Made by a program: the position numbers and the translations under genes
Source of the DNA: Geobacteraceae bacterium
Lineage (GTDB): Bacteria; Desulfobacterota; Desulfuromonadia; Desulfuromonadales; Geopsychrobacteraceae
Length of the DNA: 6,599 nucleotides
Direction: 5' to 3'
NCBI GenBank assembly: GCA_027064785.1
Contig: JAMOPE010000409.1
Span: 1-6,599, forward strand
Notes under the pieces: generated by a model
Databases searched by the model: none
What the model was told of the DNA's origin: nothing
The model's input: only the letters and a program-made list of their open reading frames with translations
Shown here: positions 5,786-6,599 of the stretch, piece after piece
Position numbering within the stretch: position 1 is the first letter of the stretch
Layout: each line of letters opens with the position of its first letter

Positions 5786-6599
5786 TTAACCGCCAAAATC
5801 ATCAAACATAATATTTTCACGCTCAACACCCTGCTCAAGCAGCATGTTGGTGACTGCGTTCGCCATCAGCGGCGGACCACACATGTAGTATTCGCAATCT
5901 TCCGGAGCTTCATGATCCTTAATATATTCATCATAAAGAACCTGGTGGATAAATCCGGTCAAGCCTGTCCAGTTATCTTCTGGCAACGGATCTGAAAGGG
6001 CAATGTGCCAGCTGAAGTTCGGATATTTCTCTTGAAGCTCGTTGAACTCCTCAACATAGAACATCTCTTTCAAACTCCGTGCTCCATACCAGTATGTCAT
6101 CTTTCTGGTAGAATTCAAGCGCAGCAGCTGGTCAAGAATGTGGGAACGCATCGGTGCCATACCTGCACCACCACCGATGAAGACCATTTCATTATCGGTA
6201 TCACGGGCAAAGAACTCACCGTAAGGACCGGAGATGGTGACCTTGTCGCCCGGCTTCAAGTTGAAGATAAACGAGGACATCTGTCCTGGAGGAGCATCAG
6301 GTGCATTCGGTGGTGGAGGACAGCACCGAACGTTGAGCATGATAATCCCTTTTTCTAAAGGATAACTGGCCATGGAATAAGCGCGCATAATCGGCTCTTT
6401 AACCACCGACTTGTAACGCCACAGGTCAAATTTATCCCAGTCAGCACGGTATTCTTCTTCGATATCAAAATCGGAGTACGACAACTCATGCGGTGGCGCT
6501 TCGATCTGAATGTAACCACCTGCACGGAAATCGCAATCTTCGCCTTCGGGAAGCTCGACAACCAGCTCTTTGATGAAAGTCGCCTTGCCGTCGTTTGAC
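5786..6599 (-). CDS. nqrF: Na+-translocating NADH:quinone reductase subunit F, C-terminal 270 residues, 5' end beyond the window
   Basis: NqrF is the membrane-anchored entry subunit of Na+-NQR: it oxidises NADH at its FAD and passes electrons through a [2Fe-2S] centre into the pump. The frame is open to the right edge (first whole codon at 6598), giving 270 residues of a protein that is usually about 405-410, so the N-terminal helix and ferredoxin domain are off-window. Visible are the linker [12 protein letters not shown], the [15 protein letters not shown] segment, the FAD-binding RAYSM (fragment residues 72-76), [16 protein letters not shown], the NADH-binding [12 protein letters not shown] (142-153), YWYGARS, the [11 protein letters not shown] block (CGPP at 240-243) and the C-terminal DDFGG. 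This is close to the Vibrio-type NqrF and clearly not another ferredoxin reductase. A TTG at 6484 lies inside the domain and is not the start. nqrA-E are expected beyond the right edge. Confidence 0.97.
   Translation of the reverse strand, partial: SNDGKATFIKELVVELPEGEDCDFRAGGYIQIEAPPHELSYSDFDIEEEYRADWDKFDLWRYKSVVKEPIMRAYSMASYPLEKGIIMLNVRCCPPPPNAPDAPPGQMSSFIFNLKPGDKVTISGPYGEFFARDTDNEMVFIGGGAGMAPMRSHILDQLLRLNSTRKMTYWYGARSLKEMFYVEEFNELQEKYPNFSWHIALSDPLPEDNWTGLTGFIHQVLYDEYIKDHEAPEDCEYYMCGPPLMANAVTNMLLEQGVERENIMFDDFGG

Noticed and set aside
5765..5791. Nine-base direct repeat CAATTAACC (5765-5773 and 5783-5791) between nqrF and the ferritin-like gene.
   Set aside because: Two short AT-rich copies, one overlapping the nqrF stop, are likely chance or a small slippage event; no element or site is implied.
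6482..6484. TTG at 6484 as a start codon for nqrF.
   Set aside because: The upstream frame is open and encodes conserved NqrF sequence ([12 protein letters not shown]), so this is an internal leucine codon.

Overview
This 6.6 kb window is densely coded and every gene reads on the minus strand, so transcription runs from the right edge (6599) to the left edge (1). It looks chromosomal and bacterial, with moderate GC. The gene order hemW - hrcA - grpE - dnaK with a CIRCE operator, beside a Na+-NQR locus, suggests a Gram-negative bacterium of the Desulfuromonas/Geobacter type (former Deltaproteobacteria). That placement is inference from gene order and protein character, not a search result.

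Right block (5291-6599): the 3' two thirds of nqrF, the NADH-oxidising subunit of the Na+-translocating NADH:quinone oxidoreductase, runs off the right edge. It is followed 39 nt later by a small helical ferritin-like protein of unknown role. A strong rho-independent terminator (5236-5266) closes this block.

Middle block (2706-5226): apbE (FAD:protein FMN transferase, which attaches the covalent FMNs of NqrB and NqrC), nqrM (small Cys-rich membrane protein for NQR maturation, overlapping apbE by one base) and hemW (radical-SAM haem chaperone). apbE starts only 9 nt past the terminator T-tract, so these maturation genes either rely on read-through or have a promoter I could not find. A second terminator is built into the last codons of hemW and ends the block.

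Left block (1-2637): a sigma70-type promoter with a perfect CIRCE operator at its predicted start site drives hrcA (repressor), grpE (nucleotide exchange factor) and dnaK (Hsp70, cut by the left edge). This is the classical autoregulated class I heat-shock operon: HrcA binds CIRCE and represses its own operon until heat shock inactivates it. A perfect 23-bp palindrome lies in the leader between CIRCE and the hrcA start.

Several starts are corrected from RBS position or terminator overlap: hrcA GTG at 2505, nqrM ATG at 4180, apbE ATG at 5226, ferritin-like ATG at 5746. I saw no RNA genes, mobile elements, CRISPR arrays or plus-strand genes. The least understood items are the ferritin-like protein inside the NQR locus, the terminator abutting apbE, and the palindrome in the hrcA leader. 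No gap between genes exceeds 300 bases.
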